64,000 nt of DNA from Euglena gracilis (Eukaryota > Euglenida > Euglenophyceae > Euglenales). This document shows, in pieces, positions 38,701 to 46,625 of the stretch; position 1 is the stretch's first letter, and each line of letters begins with the position of its first letter. A program made the translations under genes and the position numbers. The notes below the pieces were generated by a model. The model was given only the letters and a program-made list of their open reading frames with translations, did no database searches and had not been told where the DNA came from. The DNA lies in assembly GCA_039621445.1 (NCBI GenBank), contig CP154956.1, positions 71,422,914-71,486,913 of the forward strand. Reading direction: 5' to 3'.

Positions 38701-41700
38701 GGGTCCAAAAACGGGTCAAAAATGGATTGAGAATTGGTTGGCCAGCCAAGTTATGGGTCAAATGTGATTTTTTGGCACCCATTTCAACCTCCCGTCGGTC
38801 CCAGTTCCGGTTGGAGGGGGGGGGGGCGGTCAGCCAGCAACCTTTTTCCAGGCAGCCCAAAATTTCCTGGGATGGACCTCAGGGGTGGGGGTTCGTCAAG
38901 CGACGCCCTAATTACTGTCGACCCAAGGGTGGGCAGCATTCACCATTGACATGTTGGTCAGTGACAGCTTTCAGTAGGTGACAAAACGACGGCTTGGGGG
39001 ACATTCTCAGGGGTGGAGATCTGATTCCCTCCCTTTTGACTGCAAAGTTGCCTGGCGTTGGCGTTGCCGTTTTGCCTCATTCCTTTTCGTTCAGTGGGCT
39101 TTGCAGGCAGACCTTCAAAGCCCAAAGATACCATTTACGTCAGACGCAACATCACTAACATCATAAAAGGTCACAAAAAATTGAAGATTTGCTGTTGATG
39201 GGCACCAAGATCCTGGCACATATTTTTTTTGTCCAATGGTTCTTTTTTTTGTGGTCCCCCCAGGCCCCAGGGTTGCAAGTGACCATTGTATTGGGGGGGG
39301 GGGCGGACCACCCCCCTCCTGGGGGTGTCCGACCACCCCCTCTAGGCTGGGGGGGGGGGGCTGGATCCCTAAAACCCAAAATATTTCCTCCCAGTGCTTC
39401 TCACTGGGGAAGTGACGTTCCTTGGCCCTTTTTTTGTGTCGATCTTTGGAAAAAGTGCACCAAAAGCGCGATCTTTGGCTTTTTAAGCCCCCCTTTTTTT
39501 GGCATTTTGCATTGCATTTTTTTTTTGTTCAGGGAGGGGGGCCCACCCCCTCCTCCCCTCTCACGCAGTTCCCCGGCGACCCCCCAGGGGGGGTTCATTA
39601 AGACGCCTGCCGGATCTCTTCCGTCCCCCCCCTCAGCTGGTGAAGTCCAACACGGAGCAAATGGTGCACTTGACCCACGGGCACACCCGGTGCCTGGCGG
39701 CGGCCTCCGCGGTCGTCGCCGCGGTGAGGCAGCTCCTCACCATGGAAACTGTTGACCCTGACCTCCTGACCCGTGTGGCCTATGAGGTCTCCCTGAGTCC
39801 CTCCCAGGTGGAAGGCTCGGGGGGGGGGGAGTGATGCCCGAATTCGCTGCGATTTCTGCAATTGCCCCTTTCTCTTTTTGATCTCTGAGTCTGCATCAGC
39901 TTGCATTGACTTTGCAACGACGCCAGGGAGAAAACAAGCATTTTTTTTGTTGGATTTGCTCCCAATTTTGCAAAATTTGTGGAATTCGACCTTTTATAAT
40001 GATACTTTTATGTCCCCCCCCTGCTGGATAATAATTTTCACAAAGAAGTTCCTCGGGGCCAGAAATTTTTTGACCAAAATTCTCAGTTTTTGAATTTTGA
40101 AAAAAAACCAAATGCCTTATTTTGGAAACAGGATTTCCCCAAGTTTTTGTTTCACAATTTGTGTTTTTTTGGCTTTTTAGTTTAGAAATGACAGTTCAAA
40201 ATCATACATTGCACGTCAAAAATTTTGGAGGAGGATGGTTTTTTCCTTGCTTTAAAGTTTAATTTTTTTTCTTGCTTTAGCCATTCACTCTGGCTGAAAG
40301 GTGACCAAAAGAGCTGGGGTTCCTCCGGCGCCGAAGGCGCCTAGGTGCCAGCCCAGAAAATGTTCATTTTGGCCAAATTTTGCACGTGCAATTTTGGTTC
40401 CTGGATCACATTGGTGCAGCTCCAGAATAATGGTCTGATGGTGCGGTGGTGCACCTGGCACAAGACAGTTAAAGATCCGTTCTGTGGGTTTAAAGTGCAG
40501 GGAAAAAAGAGAATGTGCAGTACACTGATTTCACTCCTGTGCCAGATTGTCCGCCTGCCTGATGAGTGATTATTCTCTGTCACCCTTTGGCAGAGTGCTG
40601 CAGAATTCGCTGTGGACCCAGAGGCACTGCAGCGCCATGTGGTGCCCAGCAGCCTGGATGACCTGGAGTTGGATGACTCTGAGGAGGCTGGTATGACCCG
40701 CGTGGTGCAAGCACATGCCGTTGGATGTGTGCGCCTCAGTCTGTACATGGCGTGTGCATGCAAGCAGGTGACGTTTGTGTGCCGTGGCCACATTGGTGGG
40801 TTTGGATCATGGTTTGGATGTTAACCAAAGATGTTTCCCAAAAGTGACATCCAGTGTTCCTTTAGCAGTTGTCGCGCTCCCCCTGTTGCGCACAGCCGCC
40901 GCCTACAAGGCGATGGGCTGTGGGATGTACTGCTTGCGAACGTTTCCTGATTTCAAGACAGCCATTCGAGGTTTGCCGGGCGCTGTTATGCGATGCAAAC
41001 AGCTCAGGGGAGTGAGGGGGGGGAGCAACCCCCGGCAATCGGCAATGGCCCACGACCGTTTTTGTTTTTGTCGTTTCCATGAACGCGCATTTACCGCAAA
41101 CTGGGCACTGCAAATCCCAGAGGCACCATTGGGGCTATTAGAATTGCCATTTTTTGAGCACAAGATTGTGGCTGGGTTTTCTTCGAAGGCCGAACCAAAT
41201 CCCGTTCGAACCTTCCTGGATGGCGTGGTGGATGGCCTAACCCGAGGATGTTGCCTGACAGCCTTGCGGACACCAACCGCTGTTCCTGCGCCCGCCCCCC
41301 CCCCCCCCCGCCATGTTGTGGCTCGGGGGCATTCTCCTCCGCAGCCGTCATGAAGGAGGGGGGCAACGCCGAAGTGAACGCCGCGGTCGCCGGAGCGCTG
41401 CTGGGATGTCGGCTTGGTGTGTGCGGGGGCCTCTCCCTGGGGCGGTTCTGGGCTGAGCCGGGCCACCCGGTTTGTTCAGAACGTCTAATTCGGGACCCCC
41501 CCTCTTTTGGGTGAAAAAAACGAATGCCTGCTTAAGGGAATGGTTCATCCTCCCAGTCAGGGCTTTTTTTTCCAGTCTTGACCCCGGGGGGGGGGGGTAG
41601 TGTGGGTGGGTCCGGCCGAGCCCCTGAGGGCGATTCTTACCTACCCCCCCCCCCTGGGAAACTGTCATGCCCGAGAACCTGTCAGGGTCCCGCCCGGGTA

Positions 41701-42241
41701 ACTGTCAGGGTCCCCGGTACCAGCCAACCTGTCATGATAGGAAGTTGTCAGGGTCCCCGGTACCGGCCAACCTGTCATGATAGGAAGTTGTCAGGGTCCC
41801 CGGTACTGGCCAACCTGTCAGGTGACAGTTTCCCGGGGGGGGGGGTAGCATTTTTCGCGATTTTGGCCTTTTTTAAACATTTTCGTGATTTTTGGCCATT
41901 TTCAGGGCGAAATTGAGTGGGTCCCGCGGCCCCCCGGGGGGCCACCCCCCCCGGGGGTGGGTGGGTTGGGGGATAGCCCCCGGTCTCAAAAAAACCCCTG
42001 CTCCCGCTTTCCCGCAGTCCCGGTTTCAATGCCGACCTGTACTGTGGCTCACTCCCCCGTGACTGGGCAGACCAGGAGGGGGGGTTGGGAGAGGCGCTGA
42101 TGGGTTTGGCGGCCATCCCCTCCCATCCTCCGTGTCGCAGGGTACTCCCAGCTGCCAAAAGACTGGCTCGGGGACCTCCGACACCAGTCATTTGTGAAGT
42201 CGTCCTCCAAAGCGTTCCTCCGGCTGCTCCACCTGTACTGA
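23402..42241 (+). CDS. Multi-exon gene: Ser/Pro-rich linker, unknown domain, ADP-ribosylglycohydrolase-like domain
   Basis: I chained exons by GT..AG borders and phase: 23402-23719, 24084-24220, 26288-26377, 26584-26902, 27270-27406, 27844-27918, 31460-31531, 32504-32635, 33235-about 33500, then 34115-34211, 34949-35035, 35356-35463, 36211-36316, 37508-37580, 38053-38260, 39637-39723 (or -39807), 40594-40690, 40896-40970, 41345-41416, 42141-42241 with a TGA stop. Every tested junction is phase-compatible. Unresolved points are the 5' end, a frame change inside the 33235 exon, and the junction before 34115. The C-terminal half is an ARH/DraG fold that in active relatives removes ADP-ribose from proteins or ADP-ribosyl compounds using a binuclear metal site. 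The metal-binding motifs are altered here. The linker is disordered-looking (Ser, Pro, Arg, Asn-Thr repeats). Confidence 0.72.
24084..24220 (+). CDS. Exon: acidic/Pro linker
   Basis: Acceptor CCCCGCAG; frame contains NESAEELEPGLIERPTSEPQ then ALRRGGSAQG; donor GTCACAGG is weak but keeps phase 0. Phase-compatible with both neighbours. Confidence 0.65.
25519..25987 (+). mobile_element. hAT-like MITE, family B copy 3
   Basis: Starts CAGGGGTTTTCTTAAG and ends GAAGAAAACCCCTG. The 8-bp duplication ATCCAGGT is perfect on both sides (25511-25518 and 25988-25995). It lies in an intron of the long gene. Confidence 0.95.
26288..26377 (+). CDS. Exon: basic linker
   Basis: Acceptor TGCGCAG, donor GTGTGC, 90 bases in phase 0: KSHSGEEGQRWFSGLMTRLS then PKRSMRREPT. 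Confidence 0.72.
26584..26902 (+). CDS. Exon: Ser/Pro-rich segment
   Basis: Acceptor CGTCGCAG; donor GGAAG followed by GTGTGT. The frame reads SSPIPERPLSDSLSAGKSPV, SGASGDSTVSPPRHRPNSKW and LDKLGLSPRPGD, with many potential phosphorylation sites. Length 319 leaves one base, matching the next exon. Confidence 0.75.
27270..27406 (+). CDS. Exon: start of folded region
   Basis: Acceptor CCCGACAG; frame includes SGLLVFAARIPSRCTEEDLA then GSWRGG; donor GTGTTG. 137 bases, entering with two bases and leaving in phase 0. Confidence 0.72.
27844..27918 (+). CDS. Exon: unrecognised domain
   Basis: Acceptor CCGACAG, strong donor GTGAGA. 75 bases in phase 0: KTAVLKLGKFDGGTGAESDL then WRRLE. Confidence 0.78.
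28011..28423 (+). mobile_element. TA-target MITE, family A copy 2
   Basis: TA, then a C run and TATGTCCAACGACC at the left; inverse GGTCATTGGACATAGG, then a G run and TA at the right. It contains hairpins GGCGTGAAGCGCC (28109) and CGGCGCAAAGCGCCG (28221). It shares about 85 percent of its text with copy 3. Confidence 0.85.
28430..29355. other. AT-rich DNA before the reverse transcriptase fragment
   Basis: AT-rich with CAAAATGGCCATAACTC repeated at 29048 and 29068. No gene seen. Confidence 0.5.
29360..29881 (+). mobile_element. Ty3/gypsy-like reverse transcriptase fragment, frameshifted
   Basis: One frame carries WRGVVDMRGPNSQTR, a YPLPVIEDLL motif, the SILDLRQAFHQ palm motif and NASQQFQKMM, all characteristic of LTR-retrotransposon reverse transcriptases. 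The catalytic YIDD motif is at 29764-29775 in a different frame, so the copy is broken by an indel near 29745-29757. A stop follows at 29879-29881. No LTRs, protease, RNase H or integrase were seen nearby. It is a decayed fragment lying in an intron. Confidence 0.9.
29890..30985. other. Non-coding intron-like DNA
   Basis: Downstream of the reverse transcriptase stop I see no integrase or RNase H motif and no long terminal repeat. T-rich tract at 30655-30720. Confidence 0.45.
30997..31403 (+). mobile_element. TA-target MITE, family A copy 3
   Basis: Flanked by TA at 30995-30996 and 31404-31405, with the same inverted TATGTCCAACGACC termini plus C/G runs and two GGCGC hairpins as copy 2. Confidence 0.85.
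31460..31531 (+). CDS. Exon: unrecognised domain
   Basis: Acceptor CTGTCTTAG, donor GTGGCT, 72 bases in phase 0: VDVAKVETYEDLLNATICAF then PELE. The TYEDLLNA helix has the look of a ubiquitin-like or PB1-like fold, but this is only an impression. Confidence 0.75.
31870..32237. repeat. Family L repeat, copy 2
   Basis: Starts CAGGGTTCGACAAAAGG and ends CTTAATATCAAACCCTG, an imperfect inverted pair, with a CGGCGCTTGCGCC hairpin inside. I found no convincing target duplication. Confidence 0.65.
32504..32635 (+). CDS. Exon: unrecognised domain
   Basis: Acceptor GGCCCCCAG, donor GTGTGT, 132 bases in phase 0. It reads AYKNGTFVKVVSKERRRPAE, MDPADLRDSSELPHLLLLIK and PWRP. It continues the fold of the two preceding exons. 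Confidence 0.8.
33235..33500 (+). CDS. Exon with internal frame change at a C-rich run
   Basis: Acceptor AATTCAG. The first frame reads VMPIMLTVDNGSPHPKFAEL then LYFCPGHARP. From 33351 a different frame reads ECQRGADYASLVQWVMQQFP then ITRRHLQGLVWGGCGLPEAP. No GT donor lies between them apart from sites near the exon start, and the DNA between is a series of C runs. An indel in the homopolymer best explains the break. The 3' end of the exon is unresolved. Confidence 0.7.
34115..34211 (+). CDS. Exon upstream of the ARH domain
   Basis: Acceptor CTGCCAG, donor GTGTGG. The frame reads TEATDWKELRRACRYVRVVT then GYDPEDKASLLE. It joins in phase 0 to the next exon, which begins EWKRSLQ. A stronger-looking GTATGT donor inside it would truncate the frame. 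Confidence 0.68.
34643..34765. repeat. Family J repeat
   Basis: AGAGTGACTGACTGGTTTTT followed by GCCGAAGGTGCCGGAAAACT, the same order as the copy at 1072-1300. Confidence 0.65.
34949..35035 (+). CDS. Exon: approach to ARH domain
   Basis: Acceptor CATGCCAG, donor GTGTTG, 87 bases in phase 0: EWKRSLQRASPPAGVKRNVA then IPSAVARDR. The terminal ARDR sits where ARH proteins have the DR that opens the domain. Confidence 0.8.
35356..35463 (+). CDS. ARH domain exon 1 (first helix)
   Basis: Acceptor CACTCCGCAG, donor GTGGGG, 108 bases in phase 0. GAVLGAVMGAATNGRC matches the position of the family's first helix (GAxLGxAxGDALG), but GDA is replaced by GAA. Confidence 0.78.
35750..36118. mobile_element. 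Family N inverted-terminal element, copy 1
   Basis: Left end CTAACCCCCCCAAATAATAC and right end with GGGTATTCTTTGGGG then GTTTAC are inverted. Flanks ATCTGTTT and ATAGTTTT match at 6 of 8. The interior shares CTGGATCATCTGRCCTCC and GGGACTTCGGGCGAAA with copy 2 at 51.87-52.25 kb. Confidence 0.75.
36211..36316 (+). CDS. ARH domain exon 2 (altered metal-binding motif)
   Basis: 106 bases, phase 0 in, one base out; donor GTGTGT. The frame reads SGDWPKAFDPFFITMESLV. In active family members the GDW is followed by TDDT, whose aspartates bind metal; here the four positions are PKAF. The acceptor (GTTGAAG) is the weakest of the domain; an in-frame stop at 36178 limits how far upstream the exon can reach. 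Confidence 0.78.
36381..36719. repeat. Family L repeat, copy 3
   Basis: Starts CAGGGTGGTGCC and ends CTTATATCAAACCCTG. Flanks CTCTCATG and CTGCTAGG match at only 5 of 8. Interior has AAAAAGTGCCCAAAATGGCA text and a degenerate GGTGCTTTGGGCC hairpin. Confidence 0.68.
36878..37033 (+). mobile_element. hAT-like MITE, family C copy 2 (internally deleted)
   Basis: Only 156 bases. The left terminus is degenerate (CCTTCTTAAGGG) and the right terminus is TCCTTAAGCAAAAGCCTG. The 8-bp duplication GTGGCTGT is perfect on both sides (36870-36877 and 37034-37041). The right two thirds match the full-length copy at 49.5 kb. Confidence 0.9.
37508..37580 (+). CDS. ARH domain exon 3
   Basis: Acceptor CCCCGGCAG after a C run, donor GTGGCC. 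The frame reads RSGGEVCQYDVACTLARWPG, matching the family segment that follows the metal motif (GGEV..D.A..L..W). Two bases in, two bases out, matching both neighbours. Confidence 0.8.
37620..37765 (+). other. GC-rich open stretch in an ARH intron
   Basis: A C-rich stretch with open frames, for example AVEHRPPAEEALDPTDRRVL. Skipping it leaves the domain in phase, so I treat it as intron, but an alternative exon is possible. Confidence 0.35.
38053..38260 (+). CDS. ARH domain exon 4
   Basis: Acceptor CTCTTTGCAG, donor GTGCGC, 208 bases (one base in, phase 0 out). It contains LATATNGVLLRVLCLGCI, which corresponds to the family's ATNGGxMRxxxLG motif. It also carries SDSLLPWLEWLGLPFA and FLRDPAFAADCVV. 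Confidence 0.88.
39170..39630. other. C/G-run repeat DNA in an ARH intron
   Basis: Two G runs at 39291-39305 and 39348-39362, with inverted CCACCCCC text and a CAGTGCTTCTCACTG hairpin at 39391. Looks like an undefined mini-element. Confidence 0.5.
39637..39723 (+). CDS. ARH domain exon 5
   Basis: Acceptor CCCCTCAG. Frame LVKSNTEQMVHLTHGHTRCL then AAASAVVAA matches the LTHxxxRCxAAxxA helix of the family. A strong donor GTGAGG follows at 39724. A second in-phase donor at 39808 would add VRQLLTMETVDPDLLTRVAY and EVSLSPSQ; both keep phase 0, so alternative splicing or a longer exon cannot be excluded. Confidence 0.85.
40594..40690 (+). CDS. ARH domain exon 6
   Basis: Acceptor CCCTTTGGCAG, donor GTATGA, 97 bases (phase 0 in, one base out): AAEFAVDPEALQRHVVPSSL then DDLELDDSEEA. 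The LELDD segment is a feature of the fungal/protist branch of the family. Confidence 0.87.
40896..40970 (+). CDS. ARH domain exon 7
   Basis: Acceptor GTTGCGCACAG, donor GTTTGC. Frame AAYKAMGCGMYCLRTFPDFK then TAIR matches the family's YKxxGxGxxxLR...DFxxAI helix pair. Phases match both neighbours. Confidence 0.9.
41345..41416 (+). CDS. ARH domain exon 8 (altered second metal-binding motif)
   Basis: Acceptor CCTCCGCAG, donor GTGTGT. Frame VMKEGGNAEVNAAVAGALLG then CRLG. Active relatives have GGDADTNAAVAGALLG at this position, with both Asp and the Thr in the metal site. Here they are Asn, Glu and Val. Confidence 0.93.
41558..42000 (+). mobile_element. hAT-like MITE, family E copy 1
   Basis: Starts CAGGGCTTTTTTTTCCAGTC and ends GTCTCAAAAAAACCCCTG. 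Flanks CTCCCAGT and CTCCCGCT match at 6 of 8. It includes a 43-bp minisatellite (41704-41835) and lies in the last ARH intron. Confidence 0.78.
41704..41838. repeat. 43-bp minisatellite, three units
   Basis: GTCAGGGTCCCCGGTAC starts at 41704, 41747 and 41790, an exact 43-bp period. The sequence is unrelated to the 43-bp GAGC/GAAC arrays. Confidence 0.95.
42141..42241 (+). CDS. ARH domain last exon and stop codon
   Basis: Acceptor CCGTGTCGCAG. Frame YSQLPKDWLGDLRHQSFVKS then SSKAFLRLLHLY and TGA (42239-42241). The LPxxWLxxLRH segment is the expected C-terminal motif of the family, and the codon split with exon 8 restores LGY. Confidence 0.93.
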
Positions 42242-42894
42242 GCAAACTAACCTGCCCTTGCATCCGTCGGCTTGCCTGTCACATGGTCATTCCTGTTTCC
42301 AGTTAAGTATTTCTCTTTTTGGTCCCTGTTTTTTTTTTTCTGCTTTGCTCTCTTTCACCCCACAGAGGCTTTCACAGAGAGAGTTTTTGTTGTGTTTCTT
42401 GGTTTGGAGTGGAATCAGGGGTTTTCACCAGAGGGGACAGGGGGCCCAGCAAACTGGCAGCTTTTCTCCAGCCAATGGCTCCTAGCTGCCCCCTCTGGGG
42501 GGGGGGTTTCTGCTGAAATATAGTTAGGGCCAGCAATGCGCGTGCATGGGTGTGTTTGGGCTTTTTTTCAGCCAAAATTAGCATTTTTACCAAGTCACTA
42601 AGCTGACCAACCTCTCCCTGTCCTGAGGCGCCCGAGGGTCCACCTAAGAGGCTTTCATTTCATTTGCCTGAAATTGGCCTTCATGGAATTCTGGCGCGTT
42701 TGTTGCCGGAGTTGTGTCATCAACTGTGGCATATGAGTCAGCCCTTCTGGCGGGTTTGGAGGGGGTGTGGACAGACCACCCAGCAAGTCTGGTGCGGAGC
42801 GGAGGTGGGCCGACCCACCAAGTTCTCCCCCAGCTTCGCTATGTCAGGGGCCATACCATTGCTTAAGGTGTGTCCGATTCCCTGTCCTCGGGGG

Positions 42895-43500
42895 GTGACT
42901 GACTGGGGTTTCTTTCGAGTGTAACTGGTTTTTGGCTCGGGGGGGGAGGGGGCTCAACAGCCAAGGTTGCCCAGGAGGGCAGGTTTCTGGCAGTCAACGC
43001 TGGAGGAGACACACCGTTGGTGGTGAAACGCATCTAAGCAGTCTGGCCCAAGCGATTGGCACCCACCACGCCTGGAACCAGGGGTTTTTTTCAGTCTTGG
43101 ACCTCTGGGAGGGGTAGGTGGGGTGGGTGGGTCCGGCCGAGCCTCCCCCCCCCCCGGGGATATACTTTTCGGTGCCGAAGGCGCCGAAAATTTTGAAAAA
43201 GTTGCTGTTTTTAGCATTTTTCGCAATTTTTGGGCCGTTTTGGGGGAAAAGTGAGTGGGTCCCTCGGGACCCCCAGGACCCCGCACCCCTCGGTCTTAAA
43301 AAAAACTGCTGTCTGGAACTTTGCATCAGGAGGGCCGGCCAGGATTGGCTAAACATTTACGCCTGATGCTGAAGGCACCGGAATTTTTTTTGGGATTTTT
43401 GGGCAAAAACCATTGATTTTGAGCCATCTTTGGCCGAGTGACCAAAGTGACCGACCCCCTGGGGGGGGGGGAAGCGGGTGACTGGTTTTTGAAAAGCGTT
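42895..43500. repeat. Family J repeat pieces
   Basis: GGGTGACTGACTGG at 42893 and GTGACCGACCCCCTGGGGGG at 43449 with a GCTGAAGGCACCGG motif at 43368 belong to the same family as 1072-1300 and 34643-34760. Family E copy 2 lies between the pieces. Confidence 0.6.
43079..43311 (+). mobile_element. hAT-like MITE, family E copy 2
   Basis: Starts CAGGGGTTTTTTTCAGTCTT and ends CGGTCTTAAAAAAAACTGCT plus one G. Flanks CCTGGAAC (43071-43078) and TCTGGAAC (43312-43319) match at 7 of 8. It contains a GGTGCCGAAGGCGCC hairpin. Confidence 0.85.
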
Positions 43501-43893
43501 TCACTGCTTTTTTGAAAGTGGAAAGTCACCCCTGGGCGGATTGGTAAGCAATGGTGTGGTCCGGGGGGTCGTCTGAGAGCCGGCCGGCCTGCCAGGCTCG
43601 TCTCGCCACAGCGAGACCGCCTGACTCTGCTCTGCTGCTGGACTGCTCCTCCCGTCCCTCTGCACACTCAACCCCCACACGCTCGCGCGAATGATCTTTA
43701 TCTCATACATGTGCCCAACGCCAAGGTCCATTGGGCCGGGAGGCAAGCAAATTCATCTCCTCAGAGCTGGGGGAAACACGGGAATGCTTGTATGGGCGGT
43801 AAAGCAGTGTGACCCCCCGAGAACCACAGCTGAAGGAGCGGCAGGACGCTGGAGGAGGCATGTTGTTTCTGAGCATTACCCTTCTATATATGT

Positions 43894-44140
<247 letters not shown>

Positions 44141-44623
44141 TGTGGCAGCCAGGTTTACTTGGCCCCCCCGGGGGGCGATTGACTTCAGCGGGGGGCATGT
44201 AGCATCTGCGTCCGACTGTCCCCCTGTTTCGGTCCTGTGCTGCCCTGGAATGGCACCGTATCTGATCGAAAGGGGTCGGATCCACGCCCAATTGTCGGGA
44301 TCAGGTTTAAGTCAGGATTGGTGGAAAGAAAGTTCGCACTTTTTAGGGACAAGTTAGGCCGGAAGTAGGTCGCCGAAAGATTTTTGGGTCGCATTTCCGT
44401 CGCAATTTTACCGAAATTCGACCTAAATTCTGCCTAACTGGGTCGAAAATGCGGCTCAACTTCTCCCTAACTTCCTAAAAAAGAAGAGAATCTGGTCGAA
44501 ATCCTAGCCCTATCCCAAACAAAAACCCCGACTTTCCCCCGGGGTCCGGGGTCCGACAGCCCGCATGTGCTGCTTCACGACCCCCCAAGGGTCATTTACT
44601 CCCCGTCGGGGGGGGGCTAAGTA

Positions 44624-44665
44624 AAACCTTGGTGCCATATATTGTACACTTATGGCACCAAGATT
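44624..44665. repeat. Short hairpin
   Basis: CCTTGGTGCCATA (44627-44639) is followed after 11 bases by its inverse TATGGCACCAAG (44651-44662). It lies between AAGTAAAAYC and C/G-run phrases that recur to 44920. Confidence 0.85.
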
Positions 44666-44929
44666 TAACTTGGCCCCCGCCCCCCAAGGGGGGGGGTAAG
44701 TAAAATCTCCAGGGGGGCTGGCAAAAAATTTTGGGTTATTGATGGAATGGTGCTAGGTTTAGGATTTAGGCCTAATGTTAGGTCAACTTCCAGACGAGTG
44801 TTAGATGAACAAGTGAAAGTTAGGCCGAATTCCTAACCCCAACCCTCCTCCATCAATAACACAAGATAATTTTTGACCCCCCCCCTGATGATATTATTTG
44901 GCCCCCTGGGGCAAGTAAAATCTTGCTGA

Positions 44930-45111
<182 letters not shown>

Positions 45112-45405
45112 ATGGCAAGTGTTAAGTTTAGTACCCGCCCCCCGGGGGAGTACTAAACTTGACACCGGGTTGGGCACCCCCTTGATGAAAGGTATAGGGT
45201 TAGGTGCTCACATGCTGATTTGCGCTAATTGGCAACGCTGCGCTAATCGGCTATGTTGCGCAACATAGCCGATTAGCGCAACGTTGCCAATTAGCGCAAA
45301 TCAGCATGTGCGCACCTAACCCTATACCTTTCATCAAGGGGGTGCCCAACCCGGTGTCAAGTTTAGTACCCCCCCGGGGGGGGTACTAAATTTAACACTT
45401 GCCAT
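45112..45405. repeat. Near-perfect 294-bp palindrome
   Basis: The left arm from ATGGCAAGTGTTAAG reads inward to CGGCTATGTTG; the right arm is its inverse, ending AACACTTGCCAT. The centre TTGCGCAA is at about 45257-45264, with no loop. By eye the arms of about 147 bases differ at only a handful of positions. Each arm itself contains a smaller AGTTTAGTACC...GGTACTAAACT hairpin. It is bordered by (AT)n on the left and ACACACACATAC on the right. Confidence 0.96.
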
Positions 45406-45654
45406 ACACACACATACATGTGTATAGGTGTATGTAAATATTTGCATTCTCAAATGCAGACCCCTTGAATCCCCCTCCCTCAGTCCATAAGGGAACGAAA
45501 TGTGCTCGGTTTGCGGATTTGGGAGAAAGGACAACCCTCGGCCCATCTCTGTCAAAAAGAAGCTGGCCGCATGCAGTTAACACACACACACACACACACA
45601 CACAGGACGGAGGGATGGGTTGCTGCCTGGGCCTGTAGGTGGGTTTTGTTTGCA

Positions 45655-45830
45655 GTGTTGCCCTGCCGCCGACCCGCTGCATTCTCCTGATGACCTTTGC
45701 CATACCTGTGATTCCCGCATCATCCCACCCCTGCTCCGACATCACTGGAAGAGCCTGTGGCTTTCCCGGCCGCTGGAAACGAAGGCCGAACCGCGGACTG
45801 CCGCCCCCCCCAGGGACACCGGAAGGCATG
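45655..45830 (+). CDS. Possible exon with Cys/His cluster
   Basis: Acceptor TTGTTTGCAG then a frame reading CCPAADPLHSPDDLCHTCDS, RIIPPLLRHHWKSLWLSRPL and ETKAEP. The C-x2-C followed by IIPPLLRHHW recalls the zinc-binding region at the C-terminus of Rubicon/PLEKHM/DEF8-type proteins, where CH..IP..I..W occurs, but the match is short. The frame stays open to 46171 through Pro-rich text; the donor is not identified. Confidence 0.4.
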
Positions 45831-46516
45831 GCCACCCCCCCCTTCCCCGCCCTGCGGCCCCCAGCCCTGCGCCCGACGCTGCGGGTGCCTCCCACCACCC
45901 CCGGACCTCTGTCCCTCCCTCCTCCCGGTGCCACCCCTCCCCCCCCCCCAGTGTATGTCCGCCCCCCCTCGCACTGCTGGCCGTGGCCGAGGGCCCGGCC
46001 ACCGACCGACCGACCTGGGCCAGGCCCCGCTTCCCCCAACCTCCAGTGCAAGGGAGGGGGGGAGGGGCTTCATCGGGGGGTTGCCCCCACCCCCAAGGGC
46101 CAGGGACGCAGGGCCTGAGCCCACCCCCTCCCCTGAATGGGCCTTCCCGCCCTTCCCCATTAGCCCATTAGCCTGCGATGACTGCGATGACAAGGCATTC
46201 CAATCGGTTCCTTGCCGCCACCCCAAGAAAGAAAATGAAATGAAGAATCCTTTCCCGTATTTGTCTTTTTGTGTTTTTGTCAAAAAGACAAATGCAGACA
46301 AGAAATTTTCCCTTGCAAGTTCACAGCATTTTGCCACTTCTTGCTGAACTAAATTGCCCGAAAGTTTTCCAACTTGCTATTTGCGTTCCGGCTTTGCATT
46401 ATTTGCATTGTATTATTATTGTATTAATTGTATTAGTTGCATTGCATTGCATTGTTATTTGTATTAATTGCATTGCATATATTTTGCGGTGTTTTGTGTG
46501 TTTTTCTTCCCTACAG

Positions 46517-46625
46517 TGAGGGAGTCGCGAACTGGTTGGCGGCAATGAATTGCTCTGCTGTCAGGGAAAGTTGTGCCCTGCTGCTTGTGCCATTTGGTTG
46601 TACTCCACCCCACCCAACGCTTCAG
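46517..46625 (+). CDS. Probable exon, unrecognised
   Basis: Both splice sites are excellent (TTCTTCCCTACAG and CAG followed by GTGAGG). The only open frame entering with one base reads GVANWLAAMNCSAVRESCAL then LLVPFGCTPPHPTLQ. It could belong with the Cys/His exon upstream. Confidence 0.6.

Noticed and set aside
35356-42241. Assignment to the J1-crystallin or selenoprotein J branch of the ARH superfamily
   Set aside because: The ESLVxxGG and PGP spacing is reminiscent, but the C-terminal motifs fit the fungal/protist ADP-ribosylglycohydrolase branch better and I see no Sec codon evidence.
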